64,000 bases of DNA. Source: Patella vulgata. Taxonomy: Eukaryota > Mollusca > Gastropoda > Patellidae. The DNA lies in assembly GCF_932274485.2 (NCBI RefSeq), contig NC_065879.2:40294436-40358435 (forward strand), given 5' to 3'. Shown one piece after another: positions 46,601 through 56,037 of this stretch (position 1 is its first letter; each line of letters opens with the position of its first letter). A program made the translations under genes and the position numbers. The notes under the pieces were generated by a model. That model searched no databases, had not been told where the DNA came from, and was given only the letters and a program-made list of their open reading frames with translations.

Positions 46601-49600
46601 GAGCGTCATGCTAACGTTAAGGTGAGACAGCATGACAGATTCGGGCATGGGTCTGTTATGGTGTGGGGAGGAATCCGCCATGACTGGCAGAATGGACTTG
46701 CATATTGTTCAAGGAAGGGTCACTGGTGTGTACTACCGTGACCACATCCTGGCACCGATAGTTCTGCCCTTTGCTCAACGTGCAGGTCGACGTTTCATCT
46801 TTCAAGATGATAATGCTCGTGTCGTGAATGACTACCTCCAGCATCACCATTTTGTCCATATATGCCTTGGCCAGCCATGTGTCTTGACCTTTCCCCTATA
46901 GAGCATGTCTAGGACATGATCAGGAGACGTGTTCGTTGACGTCAACGTCAACCAACAACACTGCAAGAATACAGTTGTTTATAAACGCCAATCCCAGTAC
47001 ACCTATGCTACAGAATTCTGTGGAACCTATGTATGCATGTGTATTTAGTAGGTGTAGTAGGCTTAATTAGTTTTCCATGTAGTCACGTATGTTTCATAAT
47101 TAGATATTGACACCTTGCCATTATTATTATTACTATATCATATTGATTGATTGACAGGTATTGTAACGCTAATCAAGTAATAAAGGTAGCACAATTAACT
47201 CAGATTTCCATAGACACTTGCTATATCTATAAATTTTGAGCTGTAAATTATGATGTAGCCTGAAGGAGGTTATTTTAGTCAACAAACTGTAAATGCTTTA
47301 TAAATGTAACAAACTAAACATACTAATTTTCAAACAGAAATATCTTGTGGTCAAATGTGCAGTTACCATAAAGATGCCATACCAGCTCCAGCAGTACTGG
47401 ATCAAGATACATTGGGGATACAGGCACACACAAGTAAATGAGAGGCCCTGCCCAGACTCCATCCTACTGCATCCCAGATATATTTGAGTAAAAAAAACAC
47501 TAGACTGATAGATATTTTTTTTATCCAGGTCAGCTCTGTGATCAACCAGCTATATTTTCCAAACCTTCAGCTGCAGCCTTAATAACACTGTCTATGAGCT
47601 TTCACTATTGCAGATGTCACATTTATCAGGACACTCACTTCAGTAAGCACTAAGCAATAGGTAAAATCCTCTATTTAAAGAAGCTAATTAAACTTCTCTG
47701 ATTTACATTAAAATAAAGTATTGGAGATAGTTGGTCTGATGTGCTATTGTATTAGTAATGGGCCATGTTCTATTTCTAGATGTCCACTGTTAAATGAAAA
47801 CAGATTGTCATACAAAAAAAACAACAAATCAACACATGCAATCCAATGAAAGCAACAATTGTATTTTTGAAAAAAAAATCAAAGATATGTAAGCAATTTT
47901 ATTTACGTAAACCCCTTTTTATTGACAATTCTGAATTGCTTGATATTATGACTAGAAATCTTTAAAGAAGTAGTATAGGCTATTTGAGTTTCTATTTTGG
48001 CCTCCAATTAAGTTGAAAAAAGTGTGCCTAGTCATTTCGATGGTATGAAATACAGGGTGCCATCAATATGCACTTTACCATGCTTGTAAAATAATCCAGT
48101 GCAGTTGGAATTCGAAGAAGAGTACCTGGAAATACTGCTGTTTGAGCAAATTTTTTCTCCCTCCAGTCACAAATCCAGAAATAAAATTTACCATATGTTT
48201 GTCTGAAAATGACTATGTTGTCAAGATTTGAAACCGATTCCATTCCATTTTTTGTTGATTTTGATTGGCATGTACCCATTAGTATATCCAGTGCTTCTAA
48301 AATAGAGAGCCAAAACCCCTTACTATATAGTACAAACATAAAACAGAATGGTGTGTTATTATTAAGAATGAGATGTATACCAATGGTAAGTATTGTTTAG
48401 ATTAAATAGAAGAACCAATATGTAATGTATTACATAGATTACATCTGTTCTGTTGTTGAACCACTGTTTTTATTGGTACCATTAACTATCTATTTTAAAG
48501 GAACACTCCCAAGATTTGGTTGCATACACATTGTCTGGGGGGAAGAATTCAGATCTTGATTTGAAGGTTTAGGTAAAAACTTGATATGTACACCACAATT
48601 TGGTAATCTACATCAGAGTGCACACTGCTTGTGACGAAATATTGCGGATTTGAAAAGGAATAACAATACTTTTTTGACATAATAATATCAGTTGTTACGT
48701 TGTTCTCTTTTTACCAATGTGTAAGTGGGGGGCTTGTATTAAGTTGTAAAAAAGATGGAGATGATCAGTTTAGTCAACAACATTTATATTAGACTTCTAT
48801 TCCAATATATTATTCCATGTAAAATATATTTTTGTATATGTATATTGATGTATGTGTATGTTTTGTATACTGTTCTTAATGGATGTAATATGCAAATAAA
48901 GAAGTTGAAGTTGCTTATGGAACACGTGACTAGGGAGGAATCATTATTTTAAGTGAACACATCAGGTCACAGCAGTGCCACCAAACAGACCTCTTAGAAG
49001 CCTTTTTTTGTCCTTATAAATTCACCCTGAACAAAGTCATTTAGAAAACATTATTAAATTTAACAAAATAATTTACAATCATTTAATATACAAACACAAT
49101 CATTGCGACAATTACACAGATGTTACCTATTTAAATCATGTTCTCATGTAATGTCACACCATATTTATATCATGTTCTCATGTAACGTCCTACTGTTCAG
49201 CTCCAACAGGGCTTGTGAAGACAGGCATACACGGCATGCAGTGTGCTATGAAGGAAATTTTGCCGGCACAGCAGCACTATGGCCTACTCTTATATCGAAT
49301 TTTAACTGCCAAGGGATCTTTTACGTGCGTGCCACTGTGTACACGGGACCGCAGTTTTGCATCCCATCCGAATGACTAGACTGCTGTCCTTGTCAGGCCC
49401 TCCGTCCTGCACCACTGACAAGGGGAAACCACATTGGAAAATCCCAATGAACTTTCTCGGCCTGTTCTAATGTAATGTCACCCCATATTCATATAATGTT
49501 CTGATGTAATCTCACCCCATGTTCTGATAAAATTTTACCCCATATTTATATCATGTTCTGTCAACCATTATTTGTGTGTGGATAAATATATTAATAAGCC

Positions 49601-52600
49601 TTTGAAATTTAAGAAAAATAATTTATAGTAACGCTTATCAGGTCATATCATCAAAGAATGTCAGGAAAGAACCTTTGACGATCTTTTGGGAATGTCTCAA
49701 TATTGAAACTTTCACACAGGGTAAATAGGCTATTTCTTTCAATTTTGGCATTTGATTAAAAATTTTGAACCCACCTGTACAAGCCTGTGAAATCTGGAAC
49801 TACGCCTTTAACCATGTAGCAATAGTCTTATTATCAGGATCTCTTGTGCCATTCAAATGGGCATTGAGCAGTGATAAGCCTACTATTTTCTCCACACATA
49901 ATAATCTTTCATTTTTAACCAGTAAGACAAACATGAGTAAATGCCTTTTGGTGAATGATCGAACTAACTTTAGCAGTGTTATTACAATTAGCAATATATT
50001 TTGGGTCTTATTTATTTTTCTATCTCTGCCAGGAAAAAAGGCAGACATAATTCTATATTGGATTAAGTAGAGAATAGCATTTGTTTATCTGTGTAGGCAG
50101 TTAGGGCAAAATATTTGGCATAACAAATACAAGATGGAGAGAGAGAGGTTAATATCTACTCAACACTAAACAGATCAAATCAGGACAAAGATATAATATT
50201 TTTTGTCCCCTGCCTTTTGAACAAAACAGGGAACTAATAAAATGGGTTTATCCATCTGTCGATGCAATAACTCTCTGCCTTCTGATGGTATATTTATGTC
50301 CCCTGCCTTTTGAAGAAATGAGTGGACTTTCAAGATTGTTATCTTCTTCTGTCTGTCCATCCCTCTTTTTGGGACACAAGAACTCTGCTTTTAATTGAGC
50401 TAGAATGTTCAAACTTGGTTTAGATGTTTATTAGGTGAATGTCATGATAGAGTGTGATGATAAGTATTTTCCTCTAAGATTAAGTAGGGATAAATAATTT
50501 GATTGGTTGAGACTTGGAAATACAATAACTTTGGCTCTAATTGAATGAAGGGTAAACCACAAAGTATAGTTTCATTACATCAATACCTCACAGATTTGAT
50601 TGAAATTATGCTATTGGTTCATATTTTCACTGACTTGAATTGGCAGGTCATTTCCTTCAGGTGATGCAGGCTACGTGACAATTGTGATGGGATAATTCTG
50701 CCAAAGATCTGATATCTGTTTATTGAAAAACATTGTATTATGATAGATAAACTTTGTGGTCTTGCATTTCTCCTGATGTTTCAACATGTCACACTGACTT
50801 AAAATCTGTTTCATTTATCTCTTTGAGAAAGACATGCAATTTAATTAAACTATTGATAATAGAAATTTAACCTACAACATTTCAAAATGTTAATGTGTTC
50901 TTTAGACTACTGTGATTCCCCATTGATTTCTCTATAAAATAGCCTGCCGTTTTGCTTCAGACCATGTCTGGTAAACCTGCTGTACAGACCACAGACATTG
51001 TTAATTGCTATTTGAAGATCATTTTTCTCTTCTTTCTATTTTCAGTCACGGAAGGTGAAATAAGGCAGTGGTAAGTACAAAGTGTATGTTCATTATAAAT
51101 TACTGTTAAACTAAGAAGACTTAAAAAACTATCAGCTCCTACATCTTAATCATCATAGATTCTAATCCACTGAAAATCTCATTTTTAACTGCAATATTGC
51201 AAAAAGCTGTTCAGAAAACATTTTCGTCTCTTTTAACAATTATGACACCATTTATCTTCCTTTGTTTTGTTTTTTTGTGCCACTTTCCAATACTTTTAAT
51301 CTCTCACTTTATCTCTTATGCGAAGCCAATTCTCACAGCATGCAAAATATCCATTAATCTTTTTTACTTCTGCCTTGTGCTTCCAACAAATATATCTAAT
51401 GTTGGCTGGTGGATTTTGGCATCTGATAGTTGAGAGTTTACATGAGATTTAGGGAGATAGTCTAATAAGATAATGACTTGTATATTACATTACACTGCTT
51501 TTAGGTAGTAAACTCTTGGTTAACATGCTTAAAATGTCATGGTCAACAAATCCACAGGGAAGACATAAGTGACTCCTCTTGAACTTAAACAAACATTATG
51601 CAAGAGCTAAATCTGCCAATTGCAGGTCTTTGTTTAGGCCTGAAATGTTATCTAAATTATTAATTAGACATTAATTAACTTATCATGACCATAATCAACT
51701 GTCGATGGCATCACTAGCTGGCGATATTTACTGGATTAGAACCCGGTCTGCTGCTTCTGATTAAATCAAAAAATGGATAATCGAGACTATGTTTTTTATC
51801 GTACTGACTTTAGTAATGATGATCGAGACTAGGCCCAAAATTCAATCACTGAATACTTGGTTCAGTGTGGATCAATTTGACTGAAATTTTCAGCAAATTC
51901 CCTTTACATTATCTAGTTTTTAACTATTATTGTGAGAACTACCAGCTCTTTATTTAATCTCCCATAATGTATCTTTAAGATATCTTAATCTGACATAAAA
52001 CTTTACATTTTCACAAGGGCGTGGATTTGTCATAACTTTTGAGGGGGACGGACGAACCCTGGAACCTTTCATTACCAAACCAAAATAATAATTACGAACA
52101 GTTGACCAGTGTTATTTCGATGAAAGTTGTAACTAGGGGTAATATGATGATGATATGGTAAAATTGACTACCTACAATTAAGGAGGAAGATATCGTGAAG
52201 ATGAATTACTGTGGCTAGACCCAAGCAGTGGTTAGATAGCCTTCAGAACGGGACATTCATGTGGATATAAACCTGAAAATCCGTCCTGGCGATCAAAATC
52301 ATGGGGGTGACAGAGACCTATTCGCCCCCCCCCCTTCCGATTCTAAGAGGGGGACCCTTCCCCCCATCCCCCCCCTAAATCCACGCCCATGCATTTTCAT
52401 GTTTCATATGATTTTGTGAGAGTTGGACGGCCGAATGGTTGGCATGTGAGCGGTGTATCATAAGGTCTGTCATTAAGCCAACTGGCGTGGTTTTGATTCC
52501 CCGTTTGTACTAAACAAGGAGTAGTGTCTGTCTAAAATCGTGGGTTTTCTCCGGGTTCTCCGGTTAGTCCCGAAATGACCTAGTTTGTGATGAATGGACG

Positions 52601-53425
52601 TTAAACCCCATTTCTCTCTCTCTCTCATATGATTTTGCCCATTTTCTCCAATGCACTAAATTGGTACAGTAGTTGCTGCAAAAAATGTGTTTTTCTTCCC
52701 TCGCCATTATGATGCATTGTTTGTCTGTGTAATGCTAACACAGTTACATGGGACAACAATCACTGCTTGTTGACCGTTTGTAATGATATCAATATTGGCA
52801 TACCTATGAGTGAAAAATCCAATGTAATTGAGTTTTACCATTGTATCCTTTATATCTTGCAACAAATTTGCATAGCAATGAAATTAAACTCTGCAAAGTA
52901 AGATATGGTCATTAGTTTATTAACAAATTTAAAAAGTTGATTTGTATTCAGAAATTGCAACATTGGCGCCACCAAAATTTCATGAGTTATTTCTATTAAA
53001 TTACAGATTTAAAGCCTTAAGCATTATTCTGATCAGGAGCAGTCCATTTTTTCATCCCCATTTTCTTTTTAATGTCAACATAAGTTAGAATAACATCTAA
53101 ACAGCTGCTACCAAATATAACTGTACTGGTAGATTGTCTGTATTTCTTCCACAGATGGTTACATCTAATTTATTCAACTATTTCACATGTCAAGATAGAT
53201 ATTTTACTGCCAAATGAGGAAACTTTTTTACATAATTTTTAATAACAAATGCTGTTGATAAATTTCAGATGACAAGCCACATATTTTATTCTCTAATAAG
53301 GAGATTTTTCATACAGTTTTTAATAAAAAAAAAAGTGCTGATGATAAATATATTTTGCAATAATTTCCTTTGACAGGTATAAAGGTTTTATGAAAGATTG
53401 CCCAGATGGGAAATTAACATTAATA
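31546..53425 (+). CDS. NCS1: NCS-1/frequenin-type neuronal calcium sensor, first three coding exons (partial)
   Basis: Exons 31546-31609, 51046-51070 and 53377-53425 join in phase (1, 2, 0) to 46 codons: MGKRASKLKPEEIEELQ, then KTTYFTEGEIRQW, then YKGFMKDCPDGKLTLI. This matches the N-terminus of NCS-1/frequenin (MGK.xSKLK..., TYFTEKE.QWYKGF.KDCP). The MGxxxSK start is an N-myristoylation signal, used by this family to anchor at membranes. KDCPDG begins the degenerate, non-Ca-binding first EF-hand with its conserved Cys-Pro. Family members sense Ca2+ in neurons and regulate PI4-kinase, receptors and exocytosis. The Ca-binding EF-hands 2-4 must lie beyond position 64000. A close paralogue such as an NCS-2 or hippocalcin-like protein is less likely because of the TYFTE block. 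Confidence 0.88.
31866..31925 (-). mobile_element. LINE-type 3' end scrap
   Basis: Read on the minus strand it ends GCAATATTGAATAAAAATCT followed by TATCTTATCTTC, a common ending of non-LTR elements with a pentamer tail. No coding part is attached. Confidence 0.4.
32108..32635. mobile_element. MITE with ~80-bp TIRs and 8-bp target duplication
   Basis: TATTTTTT flanks both sides (32100-32107 and 32636-32643). The ends are inverted: GGAAAGTGGATAAAC and GGAAGTGGATAAACGACC, followed by CGGATTCGGTTCCT on both strands. The left arm holds an internal duplication of CTACGAAACTGGATATCGTC-like sequence. Three CCCTAA-like units lie at ~32232-32249. No coding capacity. Confidence 0.8.
32760..33705. mobile_element. 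Candidate element bounded by inverted GGGCGATAT ends
   Basis: TTGGGCGATATCCC at ~32765 and its inverted form AAATATCGCCCAGCTG at ~33695 face each other, with a possible 8-bp duplication that is not exact. GGGCGATA ends are common in hAT elements. The interior is AT-rich and non-coding. Confidence 0.4.
33993..34062 (+). repeat. Family F end scrap
   Basis: AAAGATACATTATGGAAGAT and AGAGCTGGCAGTTCTCAC match the left terminus of family F. It is cut off abruptly by family E sequence at ~34065. Confidence 0.6.
34065..34407 (+). repeat. Family E copy, 5' part missing
   Basis: It begins in the middle of family E (GGCAATCTTTAGCGTCTGG) and ends with AGAGACTTAGCTACTTTAA, the correct right terminus with TTAA. 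Fused to a family F scrap on its left. Confidence 0.65.
34408..35089. repeat. Intron 1 sequence with a direct repeat ~480 bp apart
   Basis: CAGTAGTCAAAAATTAGTGT (~34511) and CAGTAATCAAAAATTAGTGT (~34994) sit in similar contexts (GTATCTAA before them). They may be ends of a duplicated or inserted block; no other feature is seen. Confidence 0.4.
35090..37300 (+). repeat. Composite dispersed repeat surrounding family C
   Basis: Blocks such as GAGTTATGCCCCTTTGCTAT, CTATCCAGATTATCCCCCTT and GAGTGAAGCCTGTATC lie on both sides of the family C copy. They reappear in diverged form at 40690-41450 and near 59220-59640. The unit's ends are not defined and no coding capacity was seen. Confidence 0.5.
35538..36734 (+). 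mobile_element. Family C (ATACGCCCACA repeat), with a second start inside
   Basis: It begins ATACGCCCACACTTTCATGT and ends AATGTGGGCGTAT. A second opening module (ATACGCCCACATTTTTATGT) occurs at ~35800, so the first ~260 bases are duplicated. Three further internal modules of ~180 bp with ATCCGATTTTGATGAAACTT follow. Confidence 0.8.
37427..37690 (+). repeat. SINE family A, near full length
   Basis: The head is GGTTGGATGGACGAATGGTT and the tail TTAAACCCCATTTCTCTCTC. It is in intron 1 of the NCS gene. The box B region is partly lost (GGTTTCGACAAGG). Confidence 0.8.
38465..39494. mobile_element. Element with ~180-bp terminal inverted repeats inside the Penelope fossil
   Basis: GGACTTT is duplicated at 38458-38464 and 39495-39501. 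The ends (GGAAGGACAACGTTGGCAAT and, inverted, GGAAGGATAACATTGCCAAT) start long inverted repeats that include CAGTTCAAAATACGTATTTT and CAGTGTTAAAATACAGAATA. No transposase. A SINE B is inserted in it (39081-39287). Confidence 0.8.
39081..39287 (-). repeat. SINE family B, 5'-truncated
   Basis: ATGAAATGAAATGGGGTTTA opens it on the plus strand, then body motifs (GAGGGAAATTTTACCCAGAC). It is the third layer of nesting: Penelope-like, long-TIR element, SINE. Confidence 0.75.
40691..42102. repeat. Intron 1 sequence with diverged composite-repeat blocks
   Basis: TGGATTATCACCCTTATTTT, GAGTGAAGTCTGTATCCCTA and CTTGTCCGTAGATTTGTTTT match blocks at 35400-36960 in the same order. Beyond ~41500 nothing is recognised. 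Confidence 0.45.
42103..42290. repeat. Tandem duplication, ~95-bp unit
   Basis: GTCAATGATAGAACTGTATG and GTCAATGATAAAACTGTATG each begin a unit that ends in TATATAGCATAGCATA. Confidence 0.85.
42325..42435. repeat. Tandem repeat, ~45-bp unit, three copies
   Basis: TAATACAGTTCCATAGTTTA-like units recur three times with changes. Confidence 0.7.
42436..43087. other. Intron 1 sequence, nothing recognised
   Basis: AT-rich, no feature supported. Confidence 0.45.
43088..43363 (+). repeat. SINE family B, head missing
   Basis: It runs from the CCCCTTGTCAGTGATGCAGG body block to the tail AATCCCCATTTCATTTCATT. Confidence 0.75.
43722..44660 (+). pseudogene. Tc1-like transposon relic
   Basis: A possible TIR (ACTAATCAGCAAAAGAAATG, ~43719) precedes a plus-strand transposase remnant from MPRPQRKT (~44019) through RPRTGRPRVSTRRQDR and RPISTDTVHQRLTRENIHC to RMVWGGVGLNQRVGP-like sequence near 44600. 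Frameshifts and stops scatter it across frames, and the catalytic C-terminal part and right TIR are missing. Confidence 0.7.
44661..45054. other. Intron 1 spacer, nothing recognised
   Basis: No supported feature. Confidence 0.45.
45055..45335 (+). repeat. SINE family A, degraded
   Basis: Contains CATAAGGTCTGTCATTGAGT, a duplicated middle (CCCATTGCTAAAGACC and then CTAATGGCTAAAAGACC) and the tail ATTAAACCCCATTTCTC. Confidence 0.7.
45360..45565. repeat. Two ~105-bp tandem units with TA microsatellites
   Basis: ACATGCCAAAA, then a TA run, then ACAATGATTATTAGTAC occur twice in the same order. Confidence 0.8.
45566..46274. other. Intron 1 sequence, nothing certain
   Basis: Around 45870-46000 a diverged copy of the composite repeat may be present (GAGTTATATCCCTTGTTAAC). 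No exon. Confidence 0.4.
46275..46975 (+). pseudogene. Tc1-like transposase relic, same family as the 12861 and 18903 derivatives
   Basis: Plus-strand fragments read RVTPQTIRNRLHAAHLHVR-like sequence, then RQHDRFGHGSVMVWGGI, then FAQRAGRRFIFQDDNAR, then PIEHV before a stop, and RRRVR at the end. Several stops and frame changes are present, and no TIRs were found. It shares GATCAGGAGACGTGTTCGT with the deletion derivatives. Confidence 0.75.
46976..48009. other. Intron 1 sequence, nothing recognised
   Basis: AT-rich with no supported feature. Confidence 0.45.
48010..48145 (+). repeat. Degraded SINE family B piece
   Basis: CTAGTCATTTCGATGGTATG and CAGTTGGAATTCGAAGAAGA match the family B body. 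Both ends are lost. Confidence 0.5.
48146..49181. other. Intron 1 sequence, nothing recognised
   Basis: A TTAAAGGAACACTCCC at ~48496 resembles a TTAA-MITE start but has no partner. Confidence 0.4.
49182..49464 (-). repeat. SINE family B, lacking the tRNA head
   Basis: It covers the body from GTTCAGCTCCAACAGGG to GAACTTTCTCGGCC on the plus strand. It is flanked by short repeats of CATGTTCTCATGTAA type. Confidence 0.75.
49465..51045. other. End of NCS intron 1, low-copy repeats only
   Basis: GTCCCCTGCCTTTTGAA occurs at ~50205 and ~50297 in a short tandem arrangement. A 101-codon open frame at 49765-50070 has another frame open opposite it and no recognisable domain, so it is not called as a gene. 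Confidence 0.4.
51046..51070 (+). CDS. NCS1: NCS 25-nt microexon
   Basis: It is flanked by acceptor CTATTTTCAG ending at 51045 and donor GTAAGT at 51071. It encodes the last two bases of Phe, then TEGEIRQ, then two bases of Trp. The vertebrate NCS1 protein carries FTEKEVQQW at the same place, which supports this tiny exon despite its size. Confidence 0.85.
51585..51978 (-). mobile_element. TTAA-flanked MITE, family F, complete
   Basis: TTAA at 51585 and 51975. The termini ACAAACATTATGCAAGAGC and, inverted, AGATACATTATGGGAGATT share an ACATTATG core. 394 bp and non-coding. It lies in intron 2 of the NCS gene. Confidence 0.75.
52014..52391. mobile_element. hAT-type MITE with 8-bp target duplication
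   Basis: CATTTTCA flanks both ends (52006-52013 and 52392-52399). Inverted ends are CAAGGGCGTGGATTT and CATGGGCGTGGATTT. Poly-C tracts lie just inside the right end. 378 bp with no coding capacity. Confidence 0.85.
52420..52627 (+). repeat. SINE family A with internal deletion
   Basis: The head GAGTTGGACGGCCGAATGGT carries a good box A match. The middle skips from CTCCGGTT to AGTCCCGAAATGACC, and the tail is TTAAACCCCATTTCTCTC. Confidence 0.8.
52628..53376. other. Rest of NCS intron 2
   Basis: CACAGTTACATGGGACAACA at ~52740 matches one arm of the hairpin element at 9937. Nothing else was recognised before exon 3. Confidence 0.5.
53377..53425 (+). CDS. NCS1: NCS exon 3
   Basis: The acceptor CTTTGACAG ends at 53376 and the donor GTAAGT begins at 53426. 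It supplies the last base of Trp and then YKGFMKDCPDGKLTLI, ending in phase 0. The expected continuation (F.KIY.QFFP...) was not found in 53426-64000. Confidence 0.88.
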
Positions 53426-53457
53426 GTAAGTAATTTTCTTTCATATTTTGATAATGG

Positions 53458-53615
53458 ACCTTTGTGGCGTGGAGGGGTTTGGTAATGCCACTGTAGGACA
53501 TAGAAAATCTACTCCATGTCATGTACAAGTGAGGAATCGAAACCATGCCACTTGACTCAATAATAGACCTTTTGATTCAACATTAACCATTCGGCCATCA
53601 AACCCCACCTTCCAC
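53458..53615 (-). repeat. SINE family A, degraded
   Basis: On the plus strand, CGAAACCATGCCACTTGACT and CATTCGGCCATC are complements of the head. The tail is lost. Confidence 0.6.
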
Positions 53616-54278
53616 TTTAAGCCACTGTCACATCTTGCGGTAATGTACGTAGTTGTCTGTTGTGGGGGATGACAGTAATTGACAATAGTAGACTGTAGTT
53701 GACCTTAGTTACACATGGTAAACCGTAGTTCAAAATAGTTATAAACATAGTTTGAACTTCAAGAAATCCATGATTTGACCGTGGTTAGCCCCAAAATGTT
53801 CAACATCTTCAAAATATGTCTATGGTGGGTAGGTCTTTTAAAGGGACAACAAGCCAAATTGTTGGCATAGATATATCAAAAGTCTAAATGGAAATGCATT
53901 TTTAAGACACATAACCGACTCTCCAATTTTGAAGATCCTTATCACTTTCTGCTGATATGTCCCTTATATTCAGATGCACGAAATACAACCATAAAAACAT
54001 TACCAACAGAATACACCAACACAAAATTTCTATTGTATGGCTCTACGGATATTTCAGTTGAACAAAATAAATTAATATTTACTTAGGTGCAAAACTTTTT
54101 AGAATTAAGTAATAGATTTTAAGTACTGAAATCGTCATTTATCATTACCATCACTAGATTCTGTTTACATATTTGTACACTTTCAGGCCTTAAACCAAAA
54201 CTAGTCATTATGTATATCAAATAAACTTTTTATTTGAAAAAAAAAAAATATTATTGTATACTTTCAGAATTTTAATAA

Positions 54279-55112
54279 TTAAACATACATTATGCAAGAG
54301 ATAAATCTGCCTATTGCAAGTCTTTATTTAGGCTTCAGATGTTATAGAAATTATAAATTAGACCTTTATTTACACGACAAACTTAAAATCAACTCTGTAG
54401 ATGCACGGATGGCTTGGATTCCGTTTGGATTTAAACAGCCTCGTCCATTTCAAATTAAATCAATAAATGGCGGACCAAGCTAACGTTTACTATTACTCGC
54501 TGATGTCACAACCGGAAACTGGTAATGAAAAGCCTGCCAAGCGAGACTACCATAGCCATTGAGCATGTTACTTGATATTTGGGTGGAGTTATCGTTTGTC
54601 AATCAAATGATCGCCAATTCTTATAGACAGTGAAGACAGAATTGATGCCTATTCATAGGCGTACAGGGAAATTTTTGACTGGGGGGGGGGGGGGCGGTGG
54701 TGGTTGGTGCCCCAAAAATGTAGTTAGGTTCTTAGTATGTTACATAATAATAATAATAATATCTCTTTTGCGATGAATAAGTTCTTAATTTCTAAATCAT
54801 CAATAAAAGAGAACTAAATTTTATTTACTTGTAATATACACAACTAAAAACAGTTGTTTATGTAGCTGTAACTCGTGGCTTACTGTACTCCAAACAATAG
54901 AGGGTTCGAGTCTTAAGATTTCTATTTAATTGCCTAACTATAGACACTATAGTGCCTATTTCTAGTCCAAACTTCTAACAGTGACAATTCCGTTCAGAAC
55001 AAAGTAATTTGACTGAAATTTTCAACATTTTCTTTTTTTTATCATCTATTTTTGAATTATTATAGCAAGAATGGCCAACTCTTTATAAAACTCTTAAATA
55101 ATGTATCTTTAA
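54279..55112 (-). mobile_element. TTAA-flanked MITE, family F, enlarged copy
   Basis: TTAA at 54279 and 55109 with the family F termini (ACATACATTATGCAAGAG; AGATACATTAT). About twice the length of other copies. A CATAGGCGTACAGGG motif followed by G14 at 54681-54694 suggests a hAT-type insertion in its middle. Confidence 0.65.
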
Positions 55113-56037
55113 TAACACAATATGAATAGTTTCGACTATATACATGTATTTAAGTAAACTAATTGTAATTATATTGTTTTGTTGAAGGGAGAGGGGTGAT
55201 ATAGGCCTAGCCTGTTCCCCAATCCTATTCTTATTGAATAAAATATAGTTTTAAAAAAAAAAAATATCAAAGGTCTAAAATATGTACCGGTACTTTTATA
55301 ATGTAAAGACAGTTGTTATTATGTATAATTCAGCATGCCCATGTATAAAAAAAATGACCAATAGCAAAGTATTTACTGACTTGTACAAAAGCAAGATTCA
55401 TTTCTTCAAGACACATAAAAATGGCAGAGAGAATCAATAGAAACAAGTATAAACTTTATCCGACCATAAATTTGAATTGATTGCTTTGAATAATTTGGGA
55501 CTAATACTTTAGCTATTTTTTGTGACTGATAATGCCATTATTCAATTTGAGGTTCAATGTCTTAACGGAACAAAATGAAGTGTAAATAACTCTTTATTGA
55601 ATCTTTATTTATGTATATAGGAGCTTTAATTATGATGACAGTAACATGATGCCATTATTCAATTTGAGGTCCAATGTCTCATGCATATTAACAGAACTTT
55701 AAATGAAGTGTAAATAACATGCAGCATAAGATCATGAATCTGTTTTGGATTTTAAATTATTACTTCTCCTACCCACAATTCTGGCATTGAAATATAAAAT
55801 TCAGACAATCTAATTAAATTATAATGTTGATGCACTTGCTCTCAGTCTAAAAAAATAGATGTATATCTAAATTAAATTACAAAATGAAATAATTAGGTTA
55901 TTTCTACTACTGTAAATTGAGTATATTTAGCATGCCATTGATTCGTTTTGGTTAAAGTGATATTGCAAGTATTGCAACCAAGTTTTAACCCTTTAATACT
56001 ACTATATTCCACAGCAATATGTGAGGGATACTTTTTT
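55113..56037. repeat. Intron 3 sequence with a ~125-bp spaced duplication
   Basis: TGCCATTATTCAATTTGAGG occurs at ~55534 and ~55652, each followed by AATGAAGTGTAAATAAC. Otherwise nothing was recognised. Confidence 0.6.

Noticed and set aside
49765-50070. 101-codon open frame as a possible gene
   Set aside because: No recognisable domain, a comparable frame is open on the other strand, and it lies inside an intron of the calcium sensor gene.
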